Below are positions 19,593-22,145 of a stretch of DNA of 22,145 nucleotides, piece after piece. The notes beneath the pieces were generated by a model, which was not told the DNA's origin, searched no databases, and worked only from the letters and a program-made list of their open reading frames with translations. The number at the start of each line of letters is the position of its first letter. Positions within the stretch are counted from its first letter, which is position 1. The position numbers were made by a program, and so were the translations under genes. Origin of the DNA: Alectoria sarmentosa (lineage: Eukaryota > Ascomycota > Lecanoromycetes > Lecanorales > Parmeliaceae); assembly GCA_009733775.1 (NCBI GenBank), contig WOGZ01000446.1, positions 1 through 22,145 of the forward strand. Reading direction: 5' to 3'.

Positions 19593-21071
19593 ATGGCCGA
19601 CTATTTAAAAGGCCTCTTTGGAATCCAGAACCCTCCACCACCTGCCACGGAAGACGGTATGCTCGGGCCCGCAACAACCCACGGGAATAACTCTAACCTC
19701 TCCCAGACTTCGCAGACTTTGCCGGAGCCCCAGATCCTTCCCCTGCTTCCATCTCGCCTGGTGCTCCGCAACCAGCAGCTGCGGCAGGAGCCTCTCCCAC
19801 CGGCACAACAGATGTCGTCTTCACCAAATGGTACCGCGTCTGGGAACGAACGAGCCCCTCGGATTTCTACGCCGAGGCTGTCATTTTGCCCTTTGTCATT
19901 CTCCTCATAGGGCTGCACATATGGGGTCGACGGACGAACAAGCGAAAAGCAAAAGGGTGGATCGCAGCTCATGCGCCAGCGCTCGAAAAGGAGTATGCTT
20001 CCGTTGGGTTTGGAGGGAGGAAAGCTCCGACGGCGGATGATGTACAATCGTCTGGCTTGGCCAAGTCGTTGACATCGGACGACCTGGTCATTCCTCAGGA
20101 GTTGTTGAAAGAGAAGACGGCGCAGGAGTACGTGACATACGCGACTGGGCGCCAGAATGTCGCTTTCACGGATATCAACGTCAAGCTGTTCAAGAGATAC
20201 AATCCCGCGACTCTCATCGTGGAGTTCATCCTCGGATTCTTGTTCGAATCTTTCACTACACCCGCGGAGAGGATGGAGGCCACCTCTTATGCTTTCGACG
20301 GCCGAGAAAAGGATCTCGTGCCCGCTCGGAATCAACAGCAATTGGAGGCGGTTGAGGCGCAGGCGAAGAGCAAAAGCTCCGTCTACGATCAATTCGTCTT
20401 TGCCGTGGTCCACAAAGACCTGATGCGAAAGATCCGGGATGATCGCTACGACATATCCCTTACAAGCACCAAAGATCACGCGAAGCTGCCTATTTGGGCT
20501 ACTACCATGAGCGAGAGCGCAGAGGTCACGGAGAAGCTCCTTACCGTAGACCTGATCAAGGCGGTCGAAAGCGCCGGCGAAGCTTTCGAGTATCTAGTGG
20601 TGACGGATCAGCCATTGGACAAGCCATCGAAGTAAGCCGACCTCTTGAGCCACCAATTTGCTCCTCCCACTAATCCAACACTTTCCCAGACTCAACGACA
20701 CCACCCCCCGCAAACGCATCTCCCTCTCCCTCCGCCTCCCCTCCTCATCCCACGCGTCGGCCCACGCGCCCACCCTCCCCCTCTTCGCCTACTTCCTGCG
20801 CCTGCCCGACCTCCTCGCGCAAAGCGCCCACTTCCGGCCCGAGGTCCTGCGCAAGATCCGCGCCGTGCGCGACGAGGAGCAGAAGAAGCTGCGCAAGCTG
20901 AGCGACGAGGAGAAGGCCGAGGAGCGCCGGCTCGAGGGCGAGAAGAGGAAGAAGGAGCTCCGGGACGGCCGGTTGAAGGGCATGAGCGCCGAGGACCAGC
21001 GGGACTTTTTGGACAAGGAGCGGAGGCGGAGCGGGAAGAAGCAGGAGAAGAAGATGAGTAAGAAGGGTTGA
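19593..21071 (+). CDS. CCDC47/PAT10-like ER membrane protein (DUF1682), 456 aa
   Basis: This family is the fungal counterpart of CCDC47, the ER membrane partner of Asterix in the PAT complex, which shields polar membrane segments during insertion of multi-pass proteins. The ATG at 19593 has A at -3. Exons: 19593-19656, 19707-20631, 20690-21071 (457 codons). Introns: 19657-19706 (GTATGC, CTAAC, CCCAG) and 20632-20689 (GTAAGC, CTAAT, CCCAG); the second hides a false TAA. A short acidic Pro/Ala-rich N-terminus leads to WYRVWERTSPSDFYAEA and one membrane helix (about 78-94), then the cytosolic core (WIAAHAPALEKEYASVGFGG, EFILGFLFESFTTP) and a C-terminal KKE-rich coiled coil (about 390-456), as in CCDC47, where it faces the ribosome. 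It lacks the long acidic lumenal region of animal CCDC47. G+C-rich last exon. Identification by family resemblance. Confidence 0.88.
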
Positions 21072-21500
21072 GATCGATCTGGTGGGGTTGCTTGTGGAGT
21101 GAGGGTAGGAAAAGCTATGTATTTGGTTTAGTCGAGTAGGGGGGGTGTAATTACACATCCTGTTGGAAATGGCGGCTGTATCATATGGACGGAAACACGT
21201 AGATATCATCGCATCTCGTGCTTTAGAGACCTGCTATTGTTCGTCTTGTTGATTCCACACGAGAGTACTCGTATGAATGAATCACAGTCCATCCGCTACA
21301 CTTGGCACAACAGCACATGATCAAGTCCAAACGCAAGGAGCACACAGCACTGGCACTGCTTGTATCCGATCTTCGCATCTTCTCACATGGAATTGCTCTA
21401 AGCAAGAGCGCCTCTAACCCCCTTGTTCAACCAACCACATATATACAATCCCACCAGCACCGCCCCAAGTCATACCCCACACCCGCTGATCCCTGATGCC
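21072..21500. other. Convergent intergenic region
   Basis: This 429-bp stretch lies between the stop of the plus-strand CCDC47-like gene and the TGA of the minus-strand Cox7-like gene, so it holds both 3' regions. No gene or RNA is seen. Confidence 0.45.
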
Positions 21501-21902
21501 TCAATCCTTCCCAAACCAAGTCTTATGTCCCTATACCCAAGTCAGCAACCATGCCATCCCATCTCCCAAACCCACCCCCTCTTCTTCTTCTTGTCCCAGC
21601 CATCTTCCCCCATCATCTCCTCATATCCAAGCTCCATCAAAGAAGAAGAACAAAAATCATTGCTCACCAAGACAAGGCGGCACATCATATACATCGATCC
21701 TATGGGAGAGGAGGAGGATGGAGTTAGCATAGATAGAAGTCACAGGTGAGGTGTTTGGGGTGGGGGATGGTGAGGGGGGCTGAATGAGGGATTGATGGAT
21801 GGATGCATGGATGGATGAGTGGATGGATGGAGGGGACGTACCGCCAAAGGTGCCCCAGAGCATCACGTAGTAAGGGTAGAGCATGTATTTGCTGCTGGGC
21901 GT
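21501..21902 (-). CDS. Cox7-like cytochrome c oxidase subunit, 3' part
   Basis: Three tiny minus-strand exons join in phase: 21902-21842, 21699-21668 and 21530-21501 (61+32+30 nt), ending in TGA. Introns are 21841-21700 (GTACGT .. CTAAC .. CATAG) and 21667-21531 (GTGAGC .. CTGAC .. TATAG). The acceptor before the first exon (TTACAG at 21903) shows that the gene continues upstream, outside the window. The 40 visible residues contain SKYMLYPYYVMLWGTF, then SMYMMCRLVL and GHKTWFGKD at the C-terminus: one membrane helix with a short basic end. This matches the layout of yeast Cox7 (LYLYPFYAIF followed by a helix and basic tail), a single-span subunit of complex IV in the inner mitochondrial membrane. 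The exact subunit name is from memory of fungal Cox7-type proteins; another small respiratory-chain subunit remains possible. Confidence 0.65.
21791..21831. repeat. (GGAT)n short tandem repeat within an intron
   Basis: Imperfect GGAT/GATG tetranucleotide run. It lies inside the 142-nt intron 21700-21841 of the Cox7-like gene and is read as CCAT on the coding strand. Confidence 0.85.
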
Positions 21903-22093
21903 CTGTAAGGCACAGCAGTCTGTGGTCAGCCAGTGCGTGCGGTGTCAATGCATCGATGTGAGAAATAATAGCAGCGTCCCCCCTGCGCGGCAAGCTCAAT
22001 TAATTGCCTGGACACGTTTGTATGCGCTCATTCTCCACTCCGAGTCTGTCTGTCTGCCAAATTTCCCCTTCCTTCTTTCTTTCTTTCTTTTTT

Positions 22094-22145
<52 letters not shown>
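21903..22145 (-). other. Intron (3' part) of the Cox7-like gene
   Basis: On the minus strand this ends with a GGCTGACC-type branch region and CCTTACAG. No donor joins to a convincing exon inside the window, so the intron probably extends past 22145. Confidence 0.45.
22071..22145. repeat. (TTTC)n microsatellite at window end
   Basis: Near-perfect CTTT tetranucleotide array of about 18 units with one T-expansion, running to the last base. The window edge may mark where an assembly stopped. Confidence 0.95.

Noticed and set aside
13281..21209. Long minus-strand frames opposite BiP, Mdm34 and the CCDC47-like gene
   Set aside because: They are shadows of G+C-biased codons in the real genes, without family resemblance or splice support.
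1..22145. CRISPR array, bacterial operon or secondary-metabolite cluster
   Set aside because: Gene structure is eukaryotic; the repeats are not regularly spaced with unique spacers, and no synthase, P450 or transporter genes are seen.

Overview
This is nuclear DNA from a filamentous ascomycete (Pezizomycotina). Genes carry many short introns (about 45-140 nt) with GT..AG ends and CTNAY-type branch sites. Three genes are recognisable fungal orthologues: BiP/Kar2 ending in HDEL, the ERMES subunit Mdm34 and a CCDC47-type ER protein. The repeats show C-to-T/G-to-A differences of the kind left by repeat-induced point mutation (RIP). Most genes only appear after splicing; the exon models below were built by hand from splice signals and reading-frame continuity, with no transcript data.

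Layout. 1-5360 is repeat-rich: a small repeat block at the left edge, a three-exon gene of unknown function on the minus strand (1373-2149), a multi-exon basic protein gene of uncertain integrity (2551-3674), and a 1.4-kb complex of three copies of one repeat unit (3682-5090). 5361-6543 is a decayed gene. 7384-10535 (minus) is one spliced gene for a 989-residue protein that joins a trypsin-like protease domain with a full H-D-S triad, a SANT/Myb-like segment, a ubiquitin-like domain and a BAG domain. A gene for a probable tail-anchored membrane protein (10920-12086, plus) starts 384 bp away in the opposite direction.

13186-21071 is a conserved housekeeping block, all on the plus strand: BiP/Kar2 (ER lumen Hsp70), Mdm34 (ER-mitochondria contact), a tRNA-Ile(UAU) gene and the CCDC47 homologue (ER membrane-protein insertion). 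The right edge (21501-21902, minus) holds the last three tiny exons of a Cox7-like cytochrome c oxidase subunit, with its 5' part outside the window.

Three observations stand out. First, the tRNA-Ile(UAU) gene has, besides its normal anticodon-loop intron, a 55-bp D-loop insertion with complete spliceosomal signals (GTGAGT, TACTAAT, CAG); its removal gives a perfect D-arm. Second, the codon for Ser62 of BiP seems to be assembled from three exons, the middle one a single nucleotide between two adjoining introns. Third, the protease-UBL-BAG fusion links a serine protease to an Hsp70 nucleotide-exchange module.
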